From Streptomyces sp. NRRL F-5135 (GTDB lineage: Bacteria > Actinomycetota > Actinomycetes > Streptomycetales > Streptomycetaceae), in NCBI RefSeq assembly GCF_000719775.1, contig NZ_JOHR01000005.1:338889-402888 (forward strand): 64,000 nt of DNA, written 5' to 3'. Position 1 is the first letter of the stretch. Every line of letters starts with the position of its first letter. This document shows, piece after piece, positions 8,909-18,694 of this stretch. The notes below the pieces were generated by a model. It was given only the letters and a program-made list of their open reading frames with translations. It ran no database searches and had not been told where the DNA came from. The translations under genes and the position numbers were made by a program.

Positions 8909-9901
8909 TTACAGCCGGGCGAGGATCTTCTCGATGACCATCGCCACACCGTCCTCGTTGTTTTCGGCCGTCCGGCCGGAGGCGGCGGCCAGGACGTCCG
9001 GATGGGCGTTTCCCATCGCGTACGACGTGCCCGCCCAGGTCAGCATCTCCAGATCGTTCGGCATGTCCCCGAAGGCCACGACCTCGTCGGCGGAGATGCC
9101 GCGCTCGGCACAGCAGAGCGCGAGCGTGCTCGCCTTGCTGACCCCGGGGCCGCTGACCTCCAGCAGGGCCGTGGGGCTGGAACGGGTGATGGAGACCCGG
9201 TCCCCCATCGCCGCTCTGGCCAGCGCGAGAAAACCGTCCGGGGTCAGCGTCGAGTGGTGGGCGAGCAGCTTGACCAGCGGGGCGGCGGCGTCCTCGTCCG
9301 TCCCGCCCAGGAGCTTCTCCGCGGCGGCGACGGTGGCACCCGGATCCTTGTGGAACGGCGGGTACCCGGGCTCGTAGTGGATTCCGGTGGTCAGCTCCAC
9401 GGCGAAGGCCGTCCCCGGAGCGGCCTCGCGTAGTGTCGTCACGGCGTCCAGGGCCGTCGGGCGGGGCAGCGGGCGGACCCGTACCAGCTCGCCGCCGGCG
9501 TGCAGATCGACGACGGCCGCGCCGTTCGCGCAGATGGCCAGGCCATGACCGTGCACATGGTCGCTGACGACGTCCATCCAGCGGGCCGGGCGGCCGGTGA
9601 CGAAGAAGACCTCGATGCCCGCGTCCTCGGCGGCGGCGAGCGCGGCGATCGTACGGTCGGATACGGACTTGTCGTCCCGCAGCAGGGTGCCGTCCAGATC
9701 GGTGGCGATCAGCCGGGGCCGGGCGGGAAGCGGTGAGCCGGAGGATCCGGACGAACCGGCGGGACCGGAAGTGGCACCGGCACCGGAAGTGGCACCGGCC
9801 CCGGAGGCGGCGAGAGGCGCGGGAGAGCCGGGAGAACCAGAGGAGTCGGAAGAGCTGGGGGGGCCGGGGGAGCCAGGAGAGCCGGAGGAGTCGGAGGTCA
9901 C
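8909..9901 (-). CDS. HAD-superfamily phosphatase (Cof type)
   Basis: About 330 residues from a GTG at 9901; in-frame starts further upstream exist. The first 60 residues are a low-complexity Ser/Gly/Pro/Ala tract (GSPGSP and GATSGA repeats), then the Cof-type HAD fold: motif [11 protein letters not shown] with nucleophile Asp, motif II FVTGR, motif III Lys in VSKAST, motif IV GDMPNDLEML. The C2 cap lies between motifs II and III. Members remove phosphate from sugar phosphates or flavin precursors; the substrate here is not predictable. A close relative lies at 16357-17193 on the same strand (shared [11 protein letters not shown] and FGDMPND), a paralogue 7 kb away. Confidence 0.85.
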   Translation of the reverse strand: MTSDSSGSPGSPGPPSSSDSSGSPGSPAPLAASGAGATSGAGATSGPAGSSGSSGSPLPARPRLIATDLDGTLLRDDKSVSDRTIAALAAAEDAGIEVFFVTGRPARWMDVVSDHVHGHGLAICANGAAVVDLHAGGELVRVRPLPRPTALDAVTTLREAAPGTAFAVELTTGIHYEPGYPPFHKDPGATVAAAEKLLGGTDEDAAAPLVKLLAHHSTLTPDGFLALARAAMGDRVSITRSSPTALLEVSGPGVSKASTLALCCAERGISADEVVAFGDMPNDLEMLTWAGTSYAMGNAHPDVLAAASGRTAENNEDGVAMVIEKILARL

Positions 9902-10114
9902 CTCGTCATTCTCGCGTATGAATACGCACGGTTGTACGGAGGGGAGGCGGAGGGGGAGCGTCCGGAGGGCGGCCCGAGCAGGTGTGAGCAGTGCGTACGG
10001 GCCGGACACAGGTGCCTCCCCCGGGTCTCCGGGCAGGCCGCCGGATCATGATCGAGCCGGGGCACGACCCGTTGCCTCGGTACCGTCCGAGACGCTGAGC
10101 GCGATATTCGCCGT

Positions 10115-11017
10115 TCAGCCGAGTTGGGCGGCGGCCTCGGCGGCGATCGACTCGAAGACGGACTGGTCGGCGGCGAAGTCGGAATCCGGGATCGGCCAGT
10201 GGAGCACGATCTCGGTGAAGCCGATCTCCTGATGGCGGCCGGCGAAGTCGACGAACGCGTCCACCGACTCCAGCAGGCCGCTCCGCTCAGGGGTGAAGCC
10301 GGTCAGCAGGATCTTGTCCATCTCCGCGACGTCCCGGCCGATTTCCGTGCAGGCCTTGTCGAGCTTCCCGATCTGGCCGCGCAGCGCCTCGATCGACTGC
10401 TCCGGAGTGCCCTCCTCGTACAGTTTCGGGTCACCCGTCGTCACCCAGGCCTGCCCGTGCCGCGCCGCCAGCCGCAGACCGCGCGGTCCGGTCGCGGCGA
10501 CGGCGAAGGGCAGCCGGGGGCGCTGCACGCAGCCGGGGATGTTCCTGGCCTCGTCAGCGGAGTAATGGGTGCCCCGGTGAGTGACCGCGTCCTCGGTGAG
10601 CAGCTGGTCCAGCAGGGGCACGAACTCGGCGAACCGGTCGGCGCGCTCCCGCGGCGTCCACGCCTCCTGGCCGAGCGCGGTGGCGTCGAAGCCGTTGCCG
10701 CCCGCTCCGACGCCGAGGGTGATCCGGCCGCCCGAGATGTCGTCGAGCGAGATCAGCTCTTTGGCCAGTGTCACGGGGTGCCTGAAATTCGGCGACGTGA
10801 CGAGGGTGCCCAAGCGGAGCCGGTCGGTCGCCGTGGCGGCGGCGGTGAGGGTGGGCAGGGCGCCGAACCAGGGGCCCTCGCGGAAGGACCGCCAGGTCAG
10901 GTGGTCGTAGGTGTACGCGGTGTGGAAGCCGAGTTCCTCGGCTCGCCGCCACTTCGCGCGACCCCCCTCGTGCCAGCGGTCGGCGGGGAGGATCACGGTG
11001 CTCAGGCGCGGACTCAT
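10115..11017 (-). CDS. LLM-class F420/flavin-dependent oxidoreductase
   Basis: 300 residues, one luciferase-like TIM barrel. Typical features are TYDHLTWR near the N-terminus, RLRLGTLVTSPNFRHPVTLAKE, the SGGRITLGVGAGGNGFD loop and the later AARHGQAWVTTGDP strand. Actinobacterial members of this subgroup mostly use the deazaflavin F420; that cofactor is an inference from family and organism. The substrate is unknown. It is single, on the minus strand, and shares its 475-bp upstream region with the divergent ABC transporter gene; that region holds a DnaA-box cluster. Confidence 0.8.
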   Translation of the reverse strand: MSPRLSTVILPADRWHEGGRAKWRRAEELGFHTAYTYDHLTWRSFREGPWFGALPTLTAAATATDRLRLGTLVTSPNFRHPVTLAKELISLDDISGGRITLGVGAGGNGFDATALGQEAWTPRERADRFAEFVPLLDQLLTEDAVTHRGTHYSADEARNIPGCVQRPRLPFAVAATGPRGLRLAARHGQAWVTTGDPKLYEEGTPEQSIEALRGQIGKLDKACTEIGRDVAEMDKILLTGFTPERSGLLESVDAFVDFAGRHQEIGFTEIVLHWPIPDSDFAADQSVFESIAAEAAAQLG

Positions 11018-11177
11018 GGTGCCGAGCCTACGTCCGCGGACACGTCCACCTCCTCACGAGGGCTCCGTGGGCGAGGGCTCCGTGGAGGAGGCTTCCCACC
11101 TCGGTCGTGGCGAGCGTGTGGGCGGGTCCGGCCGGGCTGTCATCGGCCAATTGGTCAGCAACGTGTGCCCACGGGTT

Positions 11178-11231
11178 TAGTCCACAGTCAAAGCTGTTTA
11201 TCCACAGACTATTTGGCGATTCTGTGGACAG
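11178..11231. promoter_or_regulatory. DnaA-box cluster 1
   Basis: Three DnaA-box-like 9-mers in 54 bases of AT-richer intergenic DNA: TAGTCCACA (11178-11186), TTATCCACA (11198-11206, perfect E. coli-type box) and, on the minus strand, CTGTCCACA (11223-11231). The Streptomyces consensus is TTGTCCACA/TTATCCACA. Confidence 0.7.
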
Positions 11232-11492
11232 CGGCCGTCCTCTTTGGTGAAGTCTGGGGCTTGAGTCCTTTTTGTCTGTGGGGTGGGATGGCCTTTTTCA
11301 ACACCCTCTTGCGCATCTCTTCGCACGTCATGCCCCTCGCGCCAACGATTTTCAGCCAGCGCGAGGGGATGCGGCGGGTCGGGCGGTCGGCGGTCGGGCG
11401 GACGCCCCTACGGGTCCGTACGCCTGGAGTCTGACACGGATCCAGCCGCCTGGTCTGACGCTCGTTGTGTCCCGCACCACTACCGTCGAACC

Positions 11493-12599
11493 GTGACTGT
11501 GATCGCGACAGAAGGCCTGAGCAAGAGGTTCCCCCGGGTGACCGCGCTTGACCGGCTCTCCCTCGACATCGGACCGGGAGTGACCGGTCTGGTGGGTGCC
11601 AACGGAGCCGGCAAGTCCACCATGATCAAGATCCTGCTGGGTCTGTCCCCCGCCACGGAAGGCCGGGCTTCGGTGCTCGGGCTCGATGTCGCCACCAGCG
11701 GTGGTGCCATCCGTGAGCGGGTTGGGTACATGCCCGAGCATGACTGTCTGCCGCCGGACGTGTCGGCCACCGAACTGGTCGTCCACATGGCGCGCATGTC
11801 CGGACTCCCGCCGACCGCGGCCCGCGAGCGGACCGCCGACACGCTGCGGCACGTCGGTCTCTACGAGGAGCGTTACCGCCCCATCGGGGGCTACTCGACC
11901 GGCATGAAGCAGCGCGTCAAGCTGGCCCAGGCGCTGGTCCACGATCCCCAACTGGTGTTCCTCGACGAACCGACCAACGGCCTCGACCCCGTCGGCCGCG
12001 ACGAGATGCTGGGCCTGATCCGCCGGGTCTACACGGACTTCGGTATCTCCGTCCTGGTCACCTCGCACCTGCTGGGCGAGTTGGAACGCACCTGTGACCA
12101 CGTCGTCGTCATCGACGGCGGAACGCTTCTGCGCTCCAGTTCCACCAGTGATTTCACGCAGACCACCACGACCCTCGCGGTCGAGGTCACCGACACGGAC
12201 GCGACGCCCGACGGCACGCGCGCCCTGGTCGACGCCCTCACCGCGGCGGGAATCACCCCGCACGCGGGTACGGAGGAGGGGCTGCCGGGCGCGGGCCACA
12301 TCCTGCTGATCGAGGCGACGGGGGACGAGACGTACGACGTCGTCCGCGACACCGTCGCGGGCCTGGGCCTCGGTCTCGTACGGATGGAACAGCGCCGCCA
12401 CCACATCGCGGAGGTCTTCCGCCCGCAGGAGGCCGCGGGGGCCAAGGGGCCAGCGGGGGGCGTGGGTCCCACGACAGCCGCGGGGACAACGGGGGCCACA
12501 GGACCCTCGGGATCCGCGGCACCTGGAGCCGTGGGGGCTGGAACCACCGCGCAGGCGCAGCACGCACCTCGGAAGGGAGGCGCCCGGAATGAGCACTGA
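11493..12599 (+). CDS. ABC transporter ATP-binding protein (first exporter)
   Basis: 368 residues from the GTG at 11493. A TACCGT hexamer at 11481-11486 ends 6 bases before the start codon and no ribosome site is seen, so a leaderless transcript is possible. Walker A is GANGAGKST, the signature is GYSTGMKQRVKLAQ and Walker B is LVFLDEPTNGLDP; the layout is the ABC-2/NatA export type. The C-terminal 70 residues are a low-complexity Gly/Ala/Pro tail. Its stop overlaps the start of the permease gene by 11 bases, so the two are translationally coupled. The cargo is unknown. Confidence 0.88.
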   Translation: MTVIATEGLSKRFPRVTALDRLSLDIGPGVTGLVGANGAGKSTMIKILLGLSPATEGRASVLGLDVATSGGAIRERVGYMPEHDCLPPDVSATELVVHMARMSGLPPTAARERTADTLRHVGLYEERYRPIGGYSTGMKQRVKLAQALVHDPQLVFLDEPTNGLDPVGRDEMLGLIRRVYTDFGISVLVTSHLLGELERTCDHVVVIDGGTLLRSSSTSDFTQTTTTLAVEVTDTDATPDGTRALVDALTAAGITPHAGTEEGLPGAGHILLIEATGDETYDVVRDTVAGLGLGLVRMEQRRHHIAEVFRPQEAAGAKGPAGGVGPTTAAGTTGATGPSGSAAPGAVGAGTTAQAQHAPRKGGARNEH

Positions 12600-13572
12600 C
12601 AGGACGAGCCCCGGACACGGTGGGCCCGCCGGCCCCGCCGCCATCGGCACTGACACGCCCGCGGGCGCTTCCGGACCGGCCACGGGCGCCGGGCCGCGCG
12701 GTGACACCCGGATCCACAACATCGGATACCGCGGTTACGACGGTGCGCGCCTCGGCCGCGCCTACGCCCGCCGCTCCCTCTACACGCAGTCCCTGCGCGG
12801 CTCCTACGGTCTCGGCCGCTCGGGCAAGTCCAAGGTCCTGCCGATGATCCTCTTCGCGGTGATGTGCCTGCCCGCGGCGATCATCGTCGCCGTCGCGGTC
12901 GCGACCGACCTGAAGGACCTGCCCCTCGACTACACACGCTACGCGATCTTCACCCAGGCCGTCATCGGTCTCTACCTGGCCGCGCAGGCGCCGCAGTCCG
13001 TCTCCCGCGACCTGCGCTTCAAGACCGTACCGCTGTATTTCTCCCGCCCGATCGAGCGCGTCGACTACGTCCTCGCGAAGTACGGCGCGATGGCCTCGGC
13101 CCTCTTCCTGCTGACCGGGGTACCGCTCGTGATCCTCTACGTCGGCTCTCTGCTGGCCGAGATGGACTTCGCCGAGCAGACCAAGGGCTTCGGGCAGGGG
13201 CTGGTCTCCGTGGCGCTCCTCTCCGTCCTCTTCGGCGGGATCGGCCTCGTCCTGGCCGCCCTCACCCCGCGCCGTGGGTTCGGCGTCGCCGGCGTCATCG
13301 CCACGCTGACCATCTCGTACGGGGCCGTCTCCACCCTCCAGGCCATCGCCTGGGGATCCGGCTCTCCCGCGGCCGTCAAGTGGATCGGCCTCTTCTCGCC
13401 GATCACGCTCATCGACGGCGTACAGACCGCCTTCCTGGGGGCGTCCTCGTCCTTCCCGGGCGAACTGGGCCCCTCGGCCGGTGCGGGCGTCGTCTATCTG
13501 CTGGTCGTCCTCGCGCTGGTCCTCGGCTCGTACGCCGTCCTCATGCGCCGTTACCGGAAGGTCGGGCTGTGA
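12589..13572 (+). CDS. ABC-2 type permease (first exporter)
   Basis: 327-residue membrane protein. About 60 N-terminal hydrophilic residues (RIHNIGYRGYDGARLGRAYA) are followed by roughly six hydrophobic segments, for example MILFAVMCLPAAIIVAVAVA and a C-terminal VVYLLVVLALVLGSYAVLM. The N-terminal IHNIGYRGYDG motif is typical of this Streptomyces ABC-2 permease group. It overlaps the upstream ATPase by 11 bases and the downstream ATPase by 4 bases (GTGA), giving a tightly coupled order ATPase-permease-ATPase-permease. Substrate not predictable. Confidence 0.85.
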   Translation: MSTDRTSPGHGGPAGPAAIGTDTPAGASGPATGAGPRGDTRIHNIGYRGYDGARLGRAYARRSLYTQSLRGSYGLGRSGKSKVLPMILFAVMCLPAAIIVAVAVATDLKDLPLDYTRYAIFTQAVIGLYLAAQAPQSVSRDLRFKTVPLYFSRPIERVDYVLAKYGAMASALFLLTGVPLVILYVGSLLAEMDFAEQTKGFGQGLVSVALLSVLFGGIGLVLAALTPRRGFGVAGVIATLTISYGAVSTLQAIAWGSGSPAAVKWIGLFSPITLIDGVQTAFLGASSSFPGELGPSAGAGVVYLLVVLALVLGSYAVLMRRYRKVGL

Positions 13573-14480
13573 CCACCCTCAACATCGAGCACACGTCGCG
13601 CTGGTTCGGCAACGTGGTGGCGGTCAACGACGTCACCATGTCGATCGGCCCCGGAGTCACCGGCCTGCTGGGCCCCAACGGTGCCGGCAAGTCGACCCTC
13701 ATCAACATGATGGGCGGCTTCCTCGCCCCCTCCACCGGCTCCGTCACCCTCGACGGGCAGCGGATCTGGCGCAACGAGTCCGTCTACCGCCAGATCGGCA
13801 TCGTGCCGGAGCGGGAGGCGATGTACGACTTCCTCACCGGGCTCGAGTTCGTCGTCGCCAACGCCGAACTCCACGGCCTCGGCGCGAAGGCGGCCCGCAC
13901 GGCGCTCGCCACGGTCGAGATGGAGTACGCGCAGGACCGCAAGATCGGTACGTACAGCAAGGGCATGCGCCAGCGCGTCAAGATGGCGTCCGCGCTGGTC
14001 CACGACCCGTCCGTGCTGCTGCTGGACGAGCCGTTCAACGGCATGGACCCGCGCCAGCGCATGCAGTTGATGGATCTGCTGCGGCGTATGGGCGCCACGG
14101 GCCGCACGGTCCTGTTCTCCTCGCACATCCTGGAGGAGGTCGAGCAACTGGCCTCGCACATCGAGGTGATCGTCGCCGGCCGCCACGCCGCGTCCGGTGA
14201 CTTCCGCAAGATCCGCCGCCTGATGACCGACCGGCCGCACCGCTACCTCGTACGCTCCAGCGACGATCGCGCCCTCGCCGCCGCGCTGATCGCCGACCCG
14301 TCGACGGCCGGTATCGAGGTCGATGTGGCGGAGGGGGCCCTGCGCGTCCAGGCGGTGGACTTCGGCCGGTTCACCGAGCTGCTGCCGCGCGTCGCGCGTG
14401 AGCACTCCATCCGGCTGTTCACGGTCTCTCCCTCGGACGAGTCCCTCGAATCGGTCTTCTCGTACCTCGTAGCGGCCTGA
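13569..14480 (+). CDS. ABC transporter ATP-binding protein (second exporter)
   Basis: 303 residues from the GTG at 13569, which overlaps the permease stop (GTGA). Walker A GPNGAGKST, signature YSKGMRQRVKMAS, Walker B VLLLDEPFNGMDP, H-loop FSSHIL. It is a paralogue of the ATPase at 11493-12599 but lacks the long low-complexity tail; the C-terminal 80 residues form the small domain typical of ABC-2 exporters. It probably pairs with the permease at 14506-15225. Confidence 0.88.
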   Translation: MTTLNIEHTSRWFGNVVAVNDVTMSIGPGVTGLLGPNGAGKSTLINMMGGFLAPSTGSVTLDGQRIWRNESVYRQIGIVPEREAMYDFLTGLEFVVANAELHGLGAKAARTALATVEMEYAQDRKIGTYSKGMRQRVKMASALVHDPSVLLLDEPFNGMDPRQRMQLMDLLRRMGATGRTVLFSSHILEEVEQLASHIEVIVAGRHAASGDFRKIRRLMTDRPHRYLVRSSDDRALAAALIADPSTAGIEVDVAEGALRVQAVDFGRFTELLPRVAREHSIRLFTVSPSDESLESVFSYLVAA

Positions 14481-14505
14481 GCGGCCTGAAAGGAGCTGTG
14501 CCGTC

Positions 14506-15225
14506 ATGTACAACCCCACAGTCGCCCGGCTCACCTACCGGGCCCTGCTCGGCAGGCGCCGGGCCGCGCTGCTCTTCGTCCTGCCCGGACTGCTGATCCT
14601 CCTCGCGACGGCCGTCCGGGTCCTGAACGGCGCGGACGACCAGATCGCCGCGGACGTGCTGGGCGGTTTCGCGCTCGCGACGATGGTGCCGCTGATCGGA
14701 GTGATCGCGGGGACCGGAGCCATCGGCCCCGAGATCGACGACGGTTCGATCGTCTATCTGCTGTCGAAGCCGGTGAAACGGCCGACCATCATCATGACGA
14801 AGCTGATCGTGGCGATCTCCGTGACCATGATGTTCTCGGCGCTCCCCACCTTCGTCGCCGGGTTCATTCTGAACGGAAACGGCCAGCAGCTCGCGATCTC
14901 CTACACCGTTGCCGCGCTGGTCGCGTCCATCGCGTACAGCGCGCTGTTCCTGCTGTTCGGTACGGTCAGCCGGCACGCGGTGGTCATAGGCCTGGTCTAC
15001 GCGCTGGTCTGGGAAACCCTCTTCGGCAGCCTGGTGGCGGGGGCGCGGACGCTCAGCGTTCAGCAGTGGGCGCTGGCGGTCGCCCAGAAGGTCGGTGACG
15101 GATCCATGGTCACGTCGGACGTCGGACTGACCCTGGCCATCAGCCTGCTGGTGGGTGTCACGGTGGTCGCGACCTGGTACGCGGGACAGAAGCTCAGGAC
15201 GCTGACGCTCGCCGGCGAGGAGTGA
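14506..15225 (+). CDS. ABC-2 type permease (second exporter)
   Basis: 239 residues with about six membrane helices (LLFVLPGLLILLATAVRVL at the start, then MVPLIGVIAGTGAIGPEIDD and later VVIGLVYALVWETLFG). The sequence GPEIDDGSIVYLLSKPVKR between helices is characteristic of ABC-2 permeases of this group. AAGGAG stands 8 bases before the ATG. It is the last gene of the four-gene exporter cluster; a terminator hairpin follows at 15276-15306. Confidence 0.85.
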   Translation: MYNPTVARLTYRALLGRRRAALLFVLPGLLILLATAVRVLNGADDQIAADVLGGFALATMVPLIGVIAGTGAIGPEIDDGSIVYLLSKPVKRPTIIMTKLIVAISVTMMFSALPTFVAGFILNGNGQQLAISYTVAALVASIAYSALFLLFGTVSRHAVVIGLVYALVWETLFGSLVAGARTLSVQQWALAVAQKVGDGSMVTSDVGLTLAISLLVGVTVVATWYAGQKLRTLTLAGEE

Positions 15226-15275
15226 GGGCGGGACGTAACGGGCGCGTGCTCGCGCTCTCCTGGAGTCCGCTGTAC

Positions 15276-15306
15276 GGCAACCCCTGCCCATCGGGCGGGG
15301 GTTGCC
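15276..15306 (+). terminator. Hairpin terminator after ABC exporter operon
   Basis: GGCAACCCCTGCCC (15276-15289) and GGGCGGGGGTTGCC (15293-15306) form a 14-bp stem with one G-T pair and a 3-nt loop. Confidence 0.75.
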
Positions 15307-15518
15307 GCCGGAATGCCGCGTAACTGTACGTTTATCGGCTCGTTGTTCCTGTCGCGTGGAGGCAACTGGATTTCGTTACGTCGAGCGTTCGTGAAGCTGA
15401 GGATTGCCGGTGCCGCACCACCGGTCATGGAGTGAGCAGACACCGTGAGCCGACCTCCGCCCCTGAAGCCCGGGGAGAGGGCCGTTCATCGTCGGCTTCA
15501 CACAGGAAAGGCGGATTC

Positions 15519-16019
15519 ATGCCACCGGAAGGTGCTCTGCTCGAATCGCGCTCGATGCGGGACAGTGTCATGGGGCGGGTCGACGCCCTCGACAAGGTCA
15601 AGGCGCTCGTCATGCTCCCCGACGGCATCCACGTCCGTTCAGAGGACGTGGCCCGCTACTTCGAAGTATCCACAGGCGTCATCAGGCAGTTGACAGCCAG
15701 GCATCGTGCCGAGCTCACTGCCAACGGGATGCGCGTGCTGCGAGGCTCTGACCTGCGGCGTTTTCATAGTGACATGGTGTCACTATGGGCCGACGGCAAG
15801 CAGGACAGTTATCCACAGGCCGCCACGCAGCTCACGCTGCACCGGATGTCCTGTCGGCTCGACACCTTGGACCGGCGGCTCGATGCCACCAACCGGGTGG
15901 TCGCGGCCATCGGCAACCGGCTGTGCGAGATGTCCGACGACATCAAGCGGGTGGACGCCAGGGTGGATGACGTCGCCCACCAGCTGAGGGACTTGCGCCG
16001 GAACCGCAAGCGCCGCTGA
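15519..16019 (+). CDS. Small basic protein, HTH-like N-terminus and coiled coil
   Basis: 166 residues from the ATG at 15519, preceded by AGGAAAGG. I do not recognise a named family. The N-terminal half (LPDGIHVRSEDVARYFEVST, then GVIRQLTARHRAELTANGMR and LRRF) reads like a winged or antirepressor-type DNA-binding module. The C-terminal half has heptad-like leucine/valine spacing (LDTLDRRLDATNRVV, then VDARVDDVAHQLRDL) that suggests a coiled coil ending in a basic RRNRKRR tail. Two DnaA-box-like sequences lie inside the gene. It stands alone between two operons. Confidence 0.6.
   Translation: MPPEGALLESRSMRDSVMGRVDALDKVKALVMLPDGIHVRSEDVARYFEVSTGVIRQLTARHRAELTANGMRVLRGSDLRRFHSDMVSLWADGKQDSYPQAATQLTLHRMSCRLDTLDRRLDATNRVVAAIGNRLCEMSDDIKRVDARVDDVAHQLRDLRRNRKRR
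15666..15817. promoter_or_regulatory. DnaA-box-like sequences inside a gene
   Basis: GTATCCACA (15666-15674) and the perfect TTATCCACA (15809-15817), both in the coding strand of the gene at 15519-16019. They lie between clusters 1 and 3 and may contribute to the same titration region. Confidence 0.45.
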
Positions 16020-16356
16020 TCCGTTCCGGCGGGCCCGTGGCAGTCCCGTGCCCTCCTCGCGGCGCGTGCGGCGCGTGCGGCGCGTGGCCGGGCCGGCGTG
16101 GGCCCGCCGGATTCAGGTACCGATATTCGGTGGCGCGGCACCCGCGCTCCCGGCACAGTGGTGGTGTCACGGAACACCACGGACCGGGGGTGGAGCTTCG
16201 GCGGCGACCGGTACGGCCGCGCCTACGGGCTCCCAGCAGGACAGCGTCGCCGCAGGCACCGGAGTGGCCGTCAACCACTCCGCGCAGCCGCCGGCGCACC
16301 GTCCAGGGGCGGCCGCTTCGAGCGCGCGTCAGCGCGGGCCGCCCCTCCCCGAGCTT

Positions 16357-17193
16357 TCAGCGGGCCAGCAGCTTCTCCAGCACCACCGCGATGCCGTCGT
16401 CCTCGTTCGAGGCCGTGACCTCGTCAGCCACGGCCCTCAGCTCCTCGTGAGCGTTCGCCATCGCCACGCCGTGCCGCGCCCAGCCGAACATCGGTATGTC
16501 GTTCGGCATGTCGCCGAAGGCGATCGTGTCCGCCGCCTTCACCCCCAGCCGCCGAGCGGCCAGCGAGAGCCCCGTGGCCTTGCTCAGTCCGAGCGGCAGG
16601 ATCTCCACCACCCCGGCCCCGGCCATCACCACGTTCACCAGGGAGCCGACCGTCGCCCGGGCCGCTTCCGCCAGTTCGTCGTCGCCCAGTTCGGGATGCT
16701 GGATGTAGACCTTGTTCAGCGGCGCCGACCACAGTTCCGCCGGCTCGCGGACGGCCACCGTCGGCAGCTGCTTCTCCAGCAGCCGGTAGTCGGAGGTGAC
16801 CAGCACCTCGCCATCCAGTCCGTCCCGGCTGACGGCGAGTGCCAGCGGGCCGACCTCGGCCTCGATCTTGGCGACCGCCAGCGCCGCCAGCTGCCGGTCC
16901 AGCGTCACCGACGTCAGCAGCCGCCGCTCGCCGGCGTGGTACACCTGCGCGCCCTGCCCGCACACCGCGATGCCGTCGTAGCCCAGATCGTCCAGGATGT
17001 GCCGGGTCCAGAGCACGCCCCGGCCGGTGACGACGATATGGACCGCGCCCGCCGCGGTGGCGGCGGCGAGGGCGTCGCGGGTGCGCGCGGAGACCGTGTG
17101 GTCGTCACGCAGCAGCGTGCCGTCGAGGTCGGTCGCGACGAGCCGGTACGGAAACGAGGGCGCCGGCGGCGCGGCGGCGGGGTCCGTGTTCAC
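16357..17193 (-). CDS. HAD-superfamily phosphatase (Cof type), serS partner
   Basis: 278 residues. Motif [15 protein letters not shown], motif II VVTGRG, motif III Lys in LSKATG, motif [12 protein letters not shown], with the C2B cap between. It starts 4 bases inside the end of serS (overlap 17190-17193), so the two are cotranscribed with serS first. This HAD-serS pairing is usual in Streptomyces; the function is unknown but could be removal of a phosphorylated metabolite. It is paralogous to 8909-9901. The 337-bp gap before it holds only a GCGGCGCGT triplication (around 16060-16086). Confidence 0.85.
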   Translation of the reverse strand: MNTDPAAAPPAPSFPYRLVATDLDGTLLRDDHTVSARTRDALAAATAAGAVHIVVTGRGVLWTRHILDDLGYDGIAVCGQGAQVYHAGERRLLTSVTLDRQLAALAVAKIEAEVGPLALAVSRDGLDGEVLVTSDYRLLEKQLPTVAVREPAELWSAPLNKVYIQHPELGDDELAEAARATVGSLVNVVMAGAGVVEILPLGLSKATGLSLAARRLGVKAADTIAFGDMPNDIPMFGWARHGVAMANAHEELRAVADEVTASNEDDGIAVVLEKLLAR

Positions 17194-18467
17194 GCGGCGC
17201 CCGGCTCCAGCACCTCACGGCCGCCCAGGTACGGGCGGAGCGCCTCGGGGACCACCACCGAGCCGTCGGCCCGCTGGTGGTTCTCCAGGAGGGCCACGAT
17301 CGTGCGCGGTACGGCGCACAGCGTGCCGTTCAGCGTCGCCAGCGGCCTGACCTGCTTGCCGTCCCGCATCCGGATGGAGAGCCGGCGGGCCTGGAAGCCG
17401 TCACAGTTGGACGCGGACGTCAGCTCGCGGTACTTGCCCTGGGTCGGGATCCACGCCTCGCAGTCGAACTTCCGCGAGGCCGACGCCCCCAGGTCGCCGG
17501 TTGCCACGTCGATCACCCGGAAAGGCAGCCCCAGGCTGGTCAGCCACTGCTTCTCCCACTCCAGCAGCCGCCGGTGCTCGGCCTCCGCGTCCGCCGGGTC
17601 GACGTACGAGAACATCTCGACCTTGTCGAACTGGTGGACCCGGAAGATGCCCCGAGTGTCCTTGCCGTACGTACCGGCCTCGCGGCGGAAGCAGGGCGAG
17701 AAGCCCGCGTACCGCAGGGGCAGCTTGTCGGCCTCGATGATCTCGTCCATGTGGTACGCGGCGAGCGGTACCTCCGAGGTGCCGACGAGGTAGTAGCCGT
17801 CCTTCTCCAGGTGGTACACGTTCTCCGCGGCCTGGCCGAGGAACCCGGTGCCCTCCATGGCCTGCGGGCGCACCAGAGCCGGCGTGAGCATGGGGATGAA
17901 GCCGGCCTCGGTGGCCTGCGCGATCGCCGCGTTGACGAGGGCGAGCTCCAGCAGTGCGCCGATCCCCGTCAGGTAGTAGAAGCGCGAACCGGACACCTTC
18001 GCGCCGCGCTCCACGTCGATGGCGCGCAGGGCCTCGCCCAGCTCCAGATGGTCCTTGGGCTCGAAGCCCTCGGCCGCGAAGTCGCGGATGACGCCGTGCG
18101 TCTCCAGGACGGCGAAGTCCTCCTCGCCGCCCACCGGTACGTCGCCGTGCACGAGGTTGCCGAGCTGGAGGAGCAGTCGCCTGGTCTCCTCGTCGGCCTC
18201 GTGCTGCTCGGCGTCGGCGGCCCTGACGTCGGCCTTCAGCTGCTCCGCCTTGCTGAGCAGTTCCGCCTTCTCCTCCGGGGAGGCCTTGGGGATCAGCTTG
18301 CCGAGCGACTTCTGCTCGGAACGCAGTTCGTCGAACCGGACGCCGGACGACCTGCGCCGCTCGTCGGCGGAGAGCAGGGCGTCGACGAGCCCGACGTCCT
18401 CTCCACGGGCACGCTGGGAGGCGCGGACACGGTCGGGGTCCTCACGGAGCAGGCGAAGGTCAATCAC
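17190..18467 (-). CDS. serS: Seryl-tRNA synthetase
   Basis: 425 residues, usual length. Cytosolic class II synthetase charging tRNA-Ser (and tRNA-Sec where present). The N-terminal antiparallel coiled-coil arm starts [20 protein letters not shown] and spans about residues 1-110 with the [10 protein letters not shown] heptads. Motif 2 is visible as [20 protein letters not shown] followed by RVHQFDKVE, and motif 3 as [19 protein letters not shown]. It is the first gene of a two-gene unit with the HAD phosphatase. A tRNA-Ser gene lies in the same window at 40384-40468. Confidence 0.96.
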   Translation of the reverse strand: MIDLRLLREDPDRVRASQRARGEDVGLVDALLSADERRRSSGVRFDELRSEQKSLGKLIPKASPEEKAELLSKAEQLKADVRAADAEQHEADEETRRLLLQLGNLVHGDVPVGGEEDFAVLETHGVIRDFAAEGFEPKDHLELGEALRAIDVERGAKVSGSRFYYLTGIGALLELALVNAAIAQATEAGFIPMLTPALVRPQAMEGTGFLGQAAENVYHLEKDGYYLVGTSEVPLAAYHMDEIIEADKLPLRYAGFSPCFRREAGTYGKDTRGIFRVHQFDKVEMFSYVDPADAEAEHRRLLEWEKQWLTSLGLPFRVIDVATGDLGASASRKFDCEAWIPTQGKYRELTSASNCDGFQARRLSIRMRDGKQVRPLATLNGTLCAVPRTIVALLENHQRADGSVVVPEALRPYLGGREVLEPGAA

Positions 18468-18694
18468 CCCACCAGGCTACCGGTGCGATCCGACAGGCCC
18501 CCACTCGATATCTACGGGCGCGCCCTGTTGCCCGAAATGCCGCAATTGAGAAACTCGTCGGGAAGTTTCGTGCTCGTCGTCCGCCGTTCGTCAACAAAAT
18601 AGCCTCCATTCCCCGTAACGAGGCATTTCCATGCTTGGTCGTTGACTCACCGCCCCTGCGGACAAGGGGACTTGGGGGACCAGGGTCCCGTGTC

